Source of the DNA: Casuarius casuarius
Lineage: Eukaryota; Chordata; Aves; Casuariiformes; Casuariidae
Direction of reading: 5' to 3'
Assembly: GCA_003342895.1 (NCBI GenBank)
Contig: PTFA01000082.1
Location: 124,001-188,000 of the forward strand
Length of the DNA: 64,000 nucleotides
The notes under the pieces were generated by a model. It was not told where the DNA came from. It worked only from the letters and a program-made list of their open reading frames with translations, and ran no database searches. Position numbers and translations under genes: made by a program. Numbering within the stretch: the first letter of the stretch is position 1; every line of letters starts with the position of its first letter. Positions 13,797-35,800 of the stretch are shown here, piece after piece.

Positions 13797-16700
13797 CTGG
13801 AACAAAACAAACATTAAGAAACTGTCTAAATGTTAAAAAAAAAAAAAAAAAAAAAAGATGTCAGTGACAGAATTGTTTTAAACTTGAAAAAAATGCTCTG
13901 TTACATTTTGGCTTACCTTTTTCGGTAATAATTTGTTCTCTTCATGCCTTCTCTTGGACTAATACTGCCCTCTCTTGTGCTTACTGGATGTTCCAAGTTC
14001 TTTGGGTGGCCAGCAGCTGACACACAGTTGGCAAAACTGAAGCCCTCTTTTAATCAAAGCACTTGGTACGTGTTGTGGCTATGAAGCTCTGTAAGCAATC
14101 AGAGGAGGAGCTGCTGATCTTTGAGCACAGCTCTCTTGCCATTGCTTATCTCGGACAGATTTACAAAAGGATGGTCCAAGCCCAAGTGAGATTAAGACAG
14201 TACTGTTAACCTGAAGTATTCAGAATTCATGCATTACAACTCTAAACCCCCAAGCCAGATTAGAAATCACACAACTGTCCAAAATATAAATGCACTGTAT
14301 TTTAATATCCTCCATTGTCTTAGCCTTTGTGAGCCTTTGAGACAAATTTGTTTTAGGTCTCCAAGCTTTTCTACAGGATCATAAGGGCTATTTTTCTCCC
14401 CTGCATTTTCATGATTCAAAGTTGAAATGCAGATGAAATACTATGTCATGGGAAACCCGGGCTTTAAGGACAAATATTTAATAGCATAAAAGTCACATCA
14501 AATAAATTGCAGGAGACTGAAACTATAGTCTGCAGAGCAGGAAAGCTAGGACATTAATAAGGAAAAAAGTCAGATAAAAAAATGATTGTTCAGAAGAAAA
14601 AATGTTTAGAGTACTGTTATGAACATTTCCTAGCATTTTAAAAGACCTTAAAACAAAAGGAACTAAAGGCTAATCAGCTGCTGAAAGACAGTCCTTGACT
14701 TGTACAGATATAAGACGGAGGAAGGCGAAATTCGTTTATCTGCAAGTGGAACGGAGACTGAGCTTCAAGGGCACTGGAAAAGGCTGCTGTAGGCTACAGA
14801 TGCAGTGGGCAAATAAAATATATGGATTGCTGCACTGAAAAAAATGACAGATATCTTTCAGGTAACTACCGGGTGAAAATCTGGACAGCAACAAGCCCAA
14901 TTTTAAGTTCAATGCACGTGTGCGCGCGCTCTCTCTCTTAAAAAAAGCTTTCTGGCTAGTAGGCTGCAGGCCTAATGCTTTCTTTATATCACCTGATAAG
15001 ATACTTCTAAGCATCTTACTTTAATTATCACACATTTCTGTTCCATTTCTAAAGCAAGAGGTAGATTTTCTTTGGACAGCTCCCATAAAGACTCCTCTTT
15101 TAATTACTGGTAATTGTTTATGACTATATACAGGAGTTCATGAGAGAATATAAAATCAGTAGTATGATCACATGCAACTCTACTAGCTACAGAGCCTCGC
15201 TAAATAGATTTACAACACTTGTCTCCAAGATTGCAGCACATGTGATGATACTGTACACCTGTGAATTGTTATGTAAAATATAATGCTTAGGAATTTTTTC
15301 CTGTTAGAGGGCTGACCACAGTGATGAGTACATTTCAGAGGCTCTCCTGGAGACATACCATGAATTACATACAATCAATCAAGATTNGATTACAGTCAAA
15401 TGGTGATTTGAGTTAAGCTGAATTTTGGGATACATGATAAACACTGCAAGCTTGCATTTGAAGTACATACGTGCATATAGTTGCCTAAAGATATAGAAAC
15501 GTGTTTACTATGCCTATTTTTTAAGTTATAGAAAAGCCGTAACAGTTTTAGTATGCAAACGTTTTCTATCTGAGGGGAAGCCAGCAATTTTTATTAAACA
15601 NTGATTGAAGTATGAGTTTTCCTGACAAAATAGATTCAAGGAAGACACAGACTGCTCTTAACACAGCCAAGGACATTTTTGCCTGAGGATCTTTACTTCC
15701 AAGGAGTCACCCAATCAGGTCAGAATTTGAGGTTTAGGAATTTTAGAAAATGGAAATCTCATCCTCCCTAGGAAAACAGTTTGTTCTTTGGGGGGTACCT
15801 TAGGTACTGAACCTACTGTAGATAACTGAATGTCAACCCACTAATGAAAAAGCCTGGAAAAAGAATGAATGGTCTTTCTAGACCTGAGAAAGGGCCTTAA
15901 GGTACTAAAGGTGTTCAGCAAGCCAGAATGCCATATACATCCTGCCGTGATGCCAAATTAGGTGTAACATGTGGAGAAGGGAAAAAGCTTCTTCAGATCT
16001 TTCCCAAATGAACAAAAGGCTCTTATTTTCATGAAATGATGTTAGTTGTCAAGCTTATTTATTTCTGTAGCTATTTTAATTTTTTTAAGGAGTAAAAGGG
16101 TGGGTTTGCTTTCCCTTTGTCAAAAACTACAAAACTGCTTTTTGCTTAAACCAACCAAAGAACAATTCTCATCCCCTGTCAGGGATAAAAGTAATTTCAA
16201 ACACAGACCAAGCACAGAACATGTTATCTAAAGGGTAAATATGTCTTCCAGTTATAAGTGTGTGAATACAGCATTCAAATGAAAACTATAGATCCCAGAA
16301 GTATCAAGTATTATGATGTGTCTTATGTAATGTGACTTACTGTGACAAAGGTTCACTCTTGTCTTTGAAGACATTGGTTTCAATGTACAGTGCTGCAAGT
16401 GTCAAGTGTGTCCCATGCAGCTGACAAAGAATAAAAAACAAACGAGAAATATGGAAAAGCAGGATATTCCTATCACTGTTAGTAACAGACCCTGCCCCAA
16501 ATGTTAGCAAAGTATTTTACATAAACTTNAGTATCATAAATACCATATTTTACAGCAAAGGGCCAATTCCATAAAATTGGAAGAAGGGTCATTTCTGCTT
16601 CAAACTTGGGTCTTAATTCTGGAAACACTTTGGTATTTGCATATNTCAGTACCGTGAGTGTTCCCATTCAGGTGCAGACCTCTTGGCAACACTGATGATG

Positions 16701-18032
16701 AAGCGAGTAACATTATACCTTCACTTAGTAACAAGAGCAGCACACCAATTTCTTCTCGCTGTACAATATGGAATGATACAAGATGATATCAGTGGGGAGG
16801 AAGGGAAGCTGCATCTCCTTACATAAGGAATCACATTTAGGTAAACATGCATTTTTCTGGTAAGGATCCCGACAATACAAACATTAGTAACGTTATCTGT
16901 GAATAAGACTTTGAAGACTAGAAACCTTCTTACTATAGGAAAGTAGCAAAATTCAGAGTTTTTTAAAAATTATGGAATGATTTTATATAAAGATTTGGGA
17001 ATTTAAGTGATTGTTCTTTGCTATTTCTTTTGCCTATAAAAGTTGCAGCTTAATTTTTATTAGACTTATATTCCCAACAGAAGTATTTTTGTAAATGTTG
17101 AGCAGCCAAGTGTCAGATTTATGGTAAAAAACAAGGATTTCCCATTTTGCGTAATAACACTGATAGTTGTACGGGCTAAATTTAGAATATAATTTTAAAA
17201 CAGAACAAGTAAATTAGTGAACACTGAAATGCCCTAAATTTTAGCCTATTCCTAATAAAACAGCCACTTGTAAACAAAAATGTCAAAACCTTTGCACTTT
17301 GAGTATTTCACTTAATAGAGAAGTCCATTTCATTGTGTTCTTAGGAAGATAATAAATAAACTTTGCACAACATAACCTTACTTTTCTTTACTGATAGCAA
17401 GTAAGCTCTCTGTTCCAAATTGGTGTCCTAATTTTTACTGACTGAATTTCCCAGAGCTTAGATTTCCAAGAAATGTGAGAATGTACCAGCTTTGGACAGT
17501 AGTTTGCTATTGAGTATCATGGTGTTCATTAACTTCTCTGAATTCAAAGCACAACTGCCTAGTAGTAATATTTAATAATTTATAAATAAGTTATATAAAA
17601 GTCATTACAGTTACATAAAATATGTTATCTAGTCATTTATATAACTGATCTGTACCATACATGTTTCGTAAGTATTTGTCTTTGTGCAATTGCTGCATTA
17701 TTTTGTTCCTTTACAAGTTCTTTTTACGCATACAGATCTCAATTCTGGACATTGTCCAAGCAGAGTTAAATAGGATACTGCAAATCTGACAAAAATACCA
17801 ATGTAAAACTCATCCATTTCCGTTGTTTCAGGCTCGCCCAACATTGCAGCCTCGTTTATCACTCCTGTGAGTTGCCAAATAATTCTGCTATTTGTGGTTG
17901 ANAAAAAATTTGCAGCTGGTCAGCTCATTGGGGTGAGCTGTCATGGAATTGCTAAGCCTGCTTCAAATTCAAGCTCTTTGCATCTATTAGTGGATTAAAT
18001 GTTAAATGTGGGGANAAAAGGGGCCGAAGCCT

Positions 18033-18094
18033 CACCTTGTCTTCAGTTAAGTATCTATGAGGATATTTATAAAACTTTAAATACAAAGGAACCC
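18033..18094 (-). other. Candidate minus-strand exon, about 62 nt
   Basis: On the minus strand the acceptor is gtcttgcag|ACAGGG and the donor is GACAAG|gtgagg. The single frame open throughout ends VPLYLKFYKYPHRYLTEDK (19 residues) exactly at the donor, in phase 0. I do not recognise the peptide, and it does not join in frame to the 13,758-13,796 segment without a further exon. Confidence 0.28.
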
Positions 18095-20768
18095 TGTCTG
18101 CAAGACTTTAGATGTATTGCCATTTTTGGACTTTGCATGCCTGCTAACATTTAATGTTAATCTGAGCCCATCTTACATTATTGATTTTGTATTTGCAGTG
18201 ATGACTTCAAATTGTGATCAGACAGATACTACATTAAGAATGACATATTGGCATACAGTNCTGTTGATAAAATAGATTACTTTGTGCTGCCCTTATAGAT
18301 CTCTATTAATCATTCTCTACTTAATTTTAAAAAGATGCAGAGACTATTTTCAGTTGTACATACCGACTTGCTCAGNAACTGCATGATATTTTTCTAAAAT
18401 AATCACTCTGCATTGCTTACAGTCATATATTCCTGATTTTTGCTTGCTGTATGGTAGACCTGCTCATGACTTACTGATGAGTCTCTTAAAATTTAAAAGA
18501 CCAAACATTACTTTTTCCCCATCCAAACTTTATCAGAGGTCTGTGTTAGCATATCAGCTGCTCTGGCTGCACAGCCCCAACAGACGCATCATTAAAAAAA
18601 AGCTGTGATGCCTTAACACATGCCTGTTGCCAATTTAATGTACCCTTAGGAGACCGGTGAATTAGTCCACCTAAGGATTCGGCTGCCCACAGGATTTACC
18701 AGAGATTTCCTTTCTTTCCCCTCACATGCTTCTAGTAAACTGAACCTGAAGACATCTCAGGGAATTCTTCTCTTTTCAAAAGCTGGAAACGCCAAAGTTA
18801 GTGAAAAAGTCTTATGACTGATCCTTCAATCAAACTGAAATCTCTAAAGGAGAGCTCTGTTTTGAGCTTTTGAGTTTCTGGCCAGTTTAGTTTAATGCAC
18901 TTACTGATAAAAATCTAGGTTTACAATCTTGCTTTCTGTAAGTGTTTTATTTTCCTATATATTAAAGCTATAGAATTTTACATTATAAAGCAAGGGCAGA
19001 AATCCAGCAGAGGTGTTTTATCACTCCTGTTGCTTACTGCTTCCATAGAGGGTTCAAAACTTTTTACATATACAGATTTTAATACCACTGAGTTCATTTT
19101 ACCCAATGTGCAGAATGCAACCACAGGTATATTATTGTTGCAGGCACTGTCATATATCTGTTTGGCAGTGTCTGTCATCACATATTATATATACTTTTCT
19201 AGGAGTTCATTTGCCCATCTTTCCCGCTAAAATGCTACCAAATTTTAATACGCTGATAAAAATCTATTCCCTCAATTTGGCTGATAGTCTAAGAGAGAGG
19301 CAGCACATTTTCTAACTATCTTCTTGGCCTTTAGTTGACAAACATCAACTTGAACACAGTGCTTTAGCTGTCACATCCGTTAGGCTGAATATCTGTTCTG
19401 TGGTCCATCAGCTTTGATTCAGCACAGTCCACAGTATGGACTCAGAAGGAGGCTGTGAGAAAGACAATGATTTCAGTCTGTTTGGCCATTTTTTTTTAAC
19501 TGCCTTTACTTTCTTTGCCTTATTTTGTTCATTCCTCCCTTTACTCTGTCCCTTCTTTCTCCAAATGTCTTAACCTCAACCCCCCCACACCTCATGGGGT
19601 TTCCCTATACCATTTTCTCCCCAACAGAGCGTTTCTGTCTGTCCGCTCTTCTGCGGGTTCCTGCTGCTGCTTCCTCTCCTTCCAGCCTCTCCCTCTGTGC
19701 CTGCCCTGGGAGCTTCTGCTGTTAGGGCCACGTCCTTCTCGGCGACCTGCAGCTTTCCACTTGCAGCGCCCGCCTGGAGGCAGCCTTTCAGGAGCCTACT
19801 GGCTGCCTGCCTGCGTACATCAGTCAGGGATGCCTTTTGGCCTAGCCGTATAGCACTTCGTATGCTTAAAAACTGTGAGGCTTCTGTTAAGAAAAAAAAA
19901 AAAAAAGCGTTTTGGGGGTTGGTAACTGATCACTAGATTTTAGCCACAGTTGTTAAGCAGACTTAACAGTGAGACATGATTTTGCCTAATTTAAATGTTT
20001 ATTCTGTTAGGATTTTTTTCCTAGTCATATGCATCCTATGAACTGCTATGAAATAAATGAACTGTTAGCAATATATTGTGGCTTTAAGAATAGATCGCTT
20101 GGCGTGTATATTTTGTTTTGTAAAAAAGTAAACTGGTAATTGGCAAGGACTGACAAGAGGCAGCTAAAGGAACACTAGATTAGTTGCTTAATCAGAATCA
20201 GAGAGCTGGAAGTGGTGGAAATCCCATTAAAAAACCGCACAACTGCACCTAGGCTACCTGACAGAATTTTAAACCGATCTTTCTCACCTTCCCCAGGAGA
20301 AGGATGACGACGGATACTGCCACCTCACCAGCTCCAACCCCCAGACTGACGCACCCAGCCTCACGGCCGCCATTTTCTACTGGAGCGTCGCCAGCCGAGG
20401 CGCCGCCCCCCCCCCCCCCGCAGGACCGCAGCGCGACCACCCCGCTCGAAGGGGCGCAGCCCTCCCGCTGCTTTTCCGAGGGCCCCGCGGCCTCTGGAAG
20501 ATGCACCCCCTGCCTGCCGGCCGCCTTGCGCGCTCGGCCTTGCCAGCGAGGCCTAGCGCAGGCCGGGGCTGCAGCGGCGGCGCGCTGCCGGCACAGAGCT
20601 GGCTGCCCAGGCGCGGAGGCGCGTCCAGCGCGCAGCCGCCCGGTGGGGCAGGGCGGAACGGGGCGGGGCTGGCGAGGGGCGGCCCCGCGCGGTGGCCCTG
20701 GCTGCCGGTCTCAGCTCCCGGCCGCGACTGCCGCTCCCAACCGCCGCGCCGCCGCTGCCGCAGCCGCC

Positions 20769-29540
<8,772 letters not shown>

Positions 29541-29587
29541 ATGTATTCTGTANGTACTGATTAGCTCTTAAGTAATTTCAGTTTACT

Positions 29588-29638
29588 AATAAATTGTCAA
29601 GAAGGCTACATGTGCTTTTTCCCCCAATGTTAAATAAA
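29588..29638 (+). terminator. ACAT2: ACAT2 polyadenylation signals (two AATAAA)
   Basis: Canonical AATAAA hexamers at 29,588-29,593 and 29,633-29,638, 47 and 92 nt after the ACAT2 stop. They imply cleavage by about 29,670 and a 3' UTR of only 70-130 nt. Confidence 0.8.
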
Positions 29639-29805
29639 CTGGATTACTTTTTGCTAGTCAAATTAGTGATCATCTTGCCAACTACAATTAGAGGTTACTA
29701 CAGACTCTCAAGCTGTTACCACAGCTAGAACTTCAGTTCTCAACTTCACCATTGCTTTTGAAGATTAATTCATTCACAAGAAAAGAGCAGTCTTCAACCA
29801 CTTGT

Positions 29806-29811
29806 TTTATT
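29806..29811 (-). terminator. TCP1: TCP1 polyadenylation signal
   Basis: AATAAA on the minus strand (tttatt on plus), 58 nt after the TCP1 stop at 29,870. Cleavage is expected near 29,775-29,795, before ACAT2's predicted 3' end is reached. Confidence 0.75.
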
Positions 29812-29869
29812 AATATTTTAGTTACAAGAATGGGAAGCGTAAGTTACACAAACATAAATAGGACCTAAG

Positions 29870-32800
29870 TTATTCCTCAAGAGCTCCAGAATGAACTGCA
29901 TCCTCATAGCACCCCCTATCTTCTTTAGTTTCAGGGTGCAGTTTAATAAGATCATCAATTCGAAGAATAGTAATTGCAGCTTCTGTTGCAAACTTTAGGC
30001 TCTTAGTTTTGACCATGGTTGGCTCAAAGACACCGGCTTGTTTGTTATCACGAGGTTTCCCATTGACCAAGTCAAGACCAATCCTGAAAAGAAGAAATAC
30101 TATCAGATGAAGATGTAGAAATAAATTCAGGGTTTGGTGTTTAACTAACAATTTGGTCTCAGTGACACAGATAGCGAAGTAAATGACAGAAGAGGTGAGC
30201 GATAGTCTGTATTATTCTATATGCAAGTCATTATTTCAGTAAACTAATAATAACAACTTTCCATCTAAGACACCNACACACTTTACTTGAAATAGCTTAT
30301 CAATACTTGCCATTTCAGATTTTTGCGATCTGGATTAACTTGAGCCTCATTATGGAACGCTCTCAGCTTTGCAACAAGATCTGTAGCATCTTGAGCAGCA
30401 TTTACTGCCAATGTATTTGGAATGATCAAGAGGGACCTTGCAAATTCTGCTATTGCAAGTTGTTCACGTGATCCCTACAAAGAGGAAAGAGATTTTAAAC
30501 CAACTGCTGCAATACAAGAGGAAAAAAATACAGCCACGATCAAGAGTGTCAATAGTAGGTAGAAGTTTTTACAGACAAAACTTGTTTTAGGCCAGAGAAC
30601 CCCACAGTCTAAATATGAGAGAGAAAAGAATTCATACCATTTTAGAGGAGTGTCTTACATTCTGTAAACTAATTATGTTTTCATGTACCACAGCAATGAC
30701 TTCTGGTACAAGTAAAATTGAAAATTCCCATTAGGAGAACTCTGTCCCAGTTTAATGCATATGTATTGTTACTTCTCTGAGCAAGACTTACCATGCTTGT
30801 TGCATAATTTTCAAGGTAGATTGAGAGTGCTGCCTCTACAGCACCACCACCTGGGACAACAGATTTGGATTCCAATACCCTTTTAACAACACAGAGAGCA
30901 TCATGTATAGACCGTTCCATTTCATCACACATAAAGTCATTAGCTCCTCGTAAAATAATTGATGCTGAAGTACGAGCCTTTGTACTGTCAAAACACAAAC
31001 AAACAAAACAAATCAGAAGTCAGTTAGCTAAATTGAAAAGAATATAATTAAAACTCTTCTTGCCAGAGCTTTTTTTTCTTTTTTTAAACAAAGTTCAGTG
31101 GAGCCAGATTCTTCTAACATGTAAAACAAAACCGTAGTATTATTATGCTACATTGAAGGATCTGCACATTGTAACTTACCAAGTCAAGAGTTCTGAAATA
31201 TAAGAACCTAGTTTGAGTTTTCATATTTTAAAGAAAGCTACCTGACAAAGTATGACTGGCAAGACATTTTTCAATCAAGTAGGGAAGAAACAGTATTAGG
31301 AAAGCTAGACCCTTAATTCAGTATTTATGGTGTCAGGACAGTTGGGGATGGAAACGAGAGCACAGGAGACATTGAAGTTCCCTTTTACAACACAGCCTTC
31401 AAGTGAGCTAATGACTGCTAGCAGTACAGTGTAAGCAGCTGTTTAACTGCACAAGTACCATGGTCAGAATAGTTCACTCTGACACTCAGCTGAAAAATGA
31501 GACTACAGAAGTTGAATATTAAGAAATGATANCAAAGCAATGGAAAAGTTAATATGCAGGTGTGTTCAGGTTAAATAAACTTTGATACTCCAAGTGTTCA
31601 GATACCAGACAGCATTGGCATACTAAAACCTTTAAAGGAAAATATAGTGTGCATGGAGAGTTAGTAATTGTTGCTCTTCTTACCCATTAAGAAATAAATA
31701 ATAATGACTTCTATTTGACACTACCAAGGGGATNATTAATGCAATGAAACCAGCACAAACCACTTTCTTCTACCTTCTTCCTGAATGAGATTCAGCTTAN
31801 ATCTCCCTAGTCATATAATATTATTCTGATGGTATCTATGTCCCTTTATCGCCTGTAAAGGGAATCAAACAGGGCCATACTGCTAAAAGAAAGTGATGTG
31901 AATGCTGTAATAGTGAGTCCCTATCAATTTAACAGAATTTTACTGTACATTATTTAGAGAAAAGGATTTTTTTTTTTAAAATTTTGTTTGCAAATTAAAA
32001 ATAAAGTCAATAGAGCAATCTGACTCATAGATACATTACGGTTGGTGACAGAGAGCTGTCCAGCCCCAGCAAAAGAGATGAAACACTGGTACTTTCATCT
32101 CTAATTTGCAGTGGACTTGTATAGTCTTTCCCACGCGTATAACTACTCATACCACTGAGAGAGCATGGAAGCAAATAAATGGGATTTTGTCTCTAAACTT
32201 AACAGACATTATATAGAAAACAGTATTCTAAAAGAGGTTCTTACTTCTTGATTAAAATCAGCTCATCGTCACAGATTCTCTCCTGAATCACCTCTTCTGC
32301 CTGTCCCAACATTAGTGCCTCAAAAGTCTCCTCACCTTCGAGGTTGGCAAGGGTTGAACATATGGTTGCTAAAAAAAAAAAAAAAAAAAAAAAAATTAGC
32401 ATTCAGTTCCAGCACATTCTTCGCCAACTTCAGGTGTACAGGAAGAAAAACAAAACCAGAAAAGCATCATAAACAGATTTTCTTAAATTTAAGAACACTT
32501 CTAACTCGCAGGTAGAAATACAGTTTTCTGCAGTTTATAATCAGTATTGCTGTTCTTAGTTAACGTCTACTGTTTTTCCACAACTAGTACAAGTTCCTGT
32601 GCTTTACTATAATGAAAATGCTTTCTTGTAAATTTGAGAATTGTTATCAGAAAATTATGAACAGCACAGGAAGTGACTGATAAAATCTGTTTGGGACCAA
32701 AATTTTTTTGTATTTAATGTTTAATATGTATTTAATGTTTTAAGAATTTATGGTTTGTCTTGAACTATCTATACAAGGTACCTAACACAATAAAGATTCA

Positions 32801-35800
32801 TTCTCCATAAACACAGGCTTATGAAGGTGTGCTCAATAAAGACTTGTGAACTAATACAGACTCTGGCTCCTACTCCCTCCAGAAGGAAGCCTTCCCAGTG
32901 CAAGGCAGCCTTTCTTCTCACTATGCATCTTCAGCAATCAACTCCTACAGTACCCATTTACTCTGACAGAATGCCAACTTAAAAGCAACAGTGAAATTAA
33001 AGCCTAACAAGAGTAGCTCACCTCTACGCATTCTCTCCCTGAAATTCCCTAAACGTACATACTGCAGTGGCTTGCATGTTAAGAAACCATATTAAGAAAA
33101 TCAGTTACCAATACCCTAATAGCAGCTAATGCTTATGCAGCTTAGGCATAAAATTATTATTAAAATTTATATGTACATACCTCCTGATGCCTTTGCAATG
33201 CGCTTAAGATCCTTTTTTACAACTCTGCGTACTGCCATAGCGCCAGCATCAACAAAGTATTTCAGACACATATCATCAATGCCTCCAGTGGTTAGAATAA
33301 CATTGGCACCAGTGGCCAGAATCTTCTGGATCCTTTCTTTTGTAATATCTGACTCTCTGCAAAGGACAATGTCGAAGCTGTAAAAACGGATTTAAAATCT
33401 GGCAATCACATTCTTTAACCCATTTTCTGAAACCTTAGTGCAAAGCTCTGCAAGGAGAGGAAATCACAAATGCACAAATGGAGGTGGATTTCCCTGAAAT
33501 TGACTTAGTTCTAGTCCTGCATCCAAAACTGAAGTCTTTTACAATTAGTATCTACTATTACCAAGAAGTGTTAACATTTAAAACATTTTCACTTGTGCTC
33601 AGTCAAAAGTACAAGCCACCTGAACAGAGGAGACCAAAACAAGCCTCTGAAACCCCACTGAGTTATTTAAGCTTCCACACACCTCTGCCTTATCTGATCC
33701 AGCTTCTCGGGATCAGAGATAACAACCTGAACACCAAGCTTCATTTTTGCTTTCTGCAGGCTAAAGTCAAGGCATGCAATTTTTGCATTGACTATTCTCT
33801 TGGTCATACCTGGGGAGAGAGAGTAAGAAAGGAAAAGGATTTTGTCAAACTGAGTTAAAAGAAGAAATTTAAATTAGCATTAGAAAACAAAACTAATATT
33901 ACTTTTATATTTTTATTTTGTGCCTTCTCCAATTCTGCACTAGTACAGAAAAATACTAATAAAAACTCTGGAAGAGATAAAATACCTTTCAGAACCCTAC
34001 TAAAATGTTAGTTACTTTTTTATGCCCCCCCAGCCCCTCAAAAGCAAGTGACCATGAAAAACTGACCTGTCAGTGTCACATCCTTTAAGTTACCTAACCA
34101 CAACATAGCTCTGCTAAACATACCGTTTCTCTATAAACTTGACAGCAGCTCCCACAAGGGAGGTACTGATGTTCCAGAAGATCACAGCGTTACCTTGCTG
34201 ATGTTGAGCACAGAAACTGCTTATGATTGAAGTTCTGCCTTGCAGCCTGCCACACAGATATTCTTCGTGTGACAAATCAACAGCAGCAGCAAAAGCTTTG
34301 TTTTTAAATAAAAACCCTTAACTACTATATTAAATGCCCAATCCCTGTGAAATTTTGCTGTGCTTTGACATGCAATGTAATGAAGCTTCATTACATTGTT
34401 CATCACACAACATAACAAAGCTTCTACACCAATACAAGATCAGTTACACTTACTTGCCAACTTTACAGACCACTAACTAGCTGGCAGAACCTAGCTTGGG
34501 AGCTACTGGTGAAGTGATTGAATTTTTTTTTTTNACTTGCTCTGGAATTGAGAACTCAGGTGACTTTTGCAACTAATGGAGTCAGTAGGAAGATCCATGC
34601 AAAAAGACTGAAAGGACTAGATTCACACAAAAGCTTCATGAAACACAGTATGTTCTTACCCTGTGAGCCCACCACACAGTTCAGAGCGTAACCATTCACA
34701 AGAATGCTTTCTTTTTGGCTGCGTCCATGTGCCTTCAAAACATTAACTGAGTTGATTGGATACCGAGCCTGACCCTTCTGGTCTGTGTATTTAACTGCCA
34801 GAGCAGCATCCACCACCATATTGGCAAAGAAATCACCATCACTAAAATGCTGTTAAGGCTAAACTTAAGAAGAAAATCACCATTATGCATTAAAAGAAAG
34901 TCACACTGACGGTGCTTGGACTAAGAGTCAAAAATTGCTTCCACAATAAAAAAAACTAAAACTTCCATAGCTTTTTGGTTTTCCTTCACAATATACTTTA
35001 TCATTCCCTTAAAGGAATGAGCAATTTTTAAAGGTGAAAAACTGATGTGAAAATTAAACAGGCTAGTGTGATGCAACTGCTTATACTTTACCTATCTTGT
35101 GTTCCTTAACAAAAATACCTATGCTACAGTTAATCTGCATTCACTTTTTAGCATAGAGGCTTAAAATAAAGGTTTTTGTGCAACTACCAAGTAAAATGCA
35201 ACCTTCCTTCCTGTATTTTCACTCCCCAGGTACTTGAATTCTGTAATGCATTCTTCTGTTCACACAATTCCTTTGCCAGTGTCACTAACATGCAACCTAG
35301 TAAGGAAACAATCAATCCACTGTTAAAACTATTAGGGTATGTGTGTCTATCCAGGTTTTAATAGTTTGGAAAAGTCTGAACATGTTTTCCCATGCCAGAC
35401 TTTGATCTCTGCGAAGTGTCCTTTACAACCCCATTATAAAATGACAGATTGACTACTATTCCCATCCATAGGAACTGCTGCAAGGGAAACTGGCTTAGCT
35501 ACTCAAGCTCTCCAGACAATCATTCTTCTTTAAATAACTTGATCAAGTTAAAGGATACATTCCTATTATTTTGGATGACATTGATGTTTTAGCAGCATTA
35601 ATTAGGCACTCTCTGCCCAATTCATCAGTGTTAATAATAAGATTTTCATTGATGTAGCGAACTGCTTCCCTGTAGAATAAAAACAAATATTGTTAAAGAA
35701 AACCACTCCCANAAAAGACGAAAATCTTGCATTTTGTCAGACCTTCTAAATGTTACCTCAGATAACATAGCAATGAAACCGGTTCATCCTCTAGGACAGT

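Larger units (their letters stand above)
11420..20250. other. Intergenic region between WTAP and ACAT2, no recognised gene
   Basis: About 9 kb of AT-rich DNA. SOD2, the usual neighbour of WTAP, was looked for and not seen. The only structure beyond homopolymers (A-run about 13,837-13,857) is two minus-strand segments with good splice signals on both sides (13,758-13,796 and about 18,033-18,094), listed separately. Confidence 0.6.

Noticed and set aside
14083..14214. Plus-strand ORF of 43 codons starting MKLCKQSEEELLIFEHSS
   Set aside because: No homology recognised, no splice or promoter context, and a length within chance expectation.
11420..20250. SOD2, the expected WTAP neighbour
   Set aside because: None of its conserved motifs was seen on either strand, so it must lie outside the window.
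34381..34440. C/D-box snoRNA suggested by GTGATGA on the minus strand near the palindrome
   Set aside because: No CTGA D box at a suitable distance and no terminal stem.
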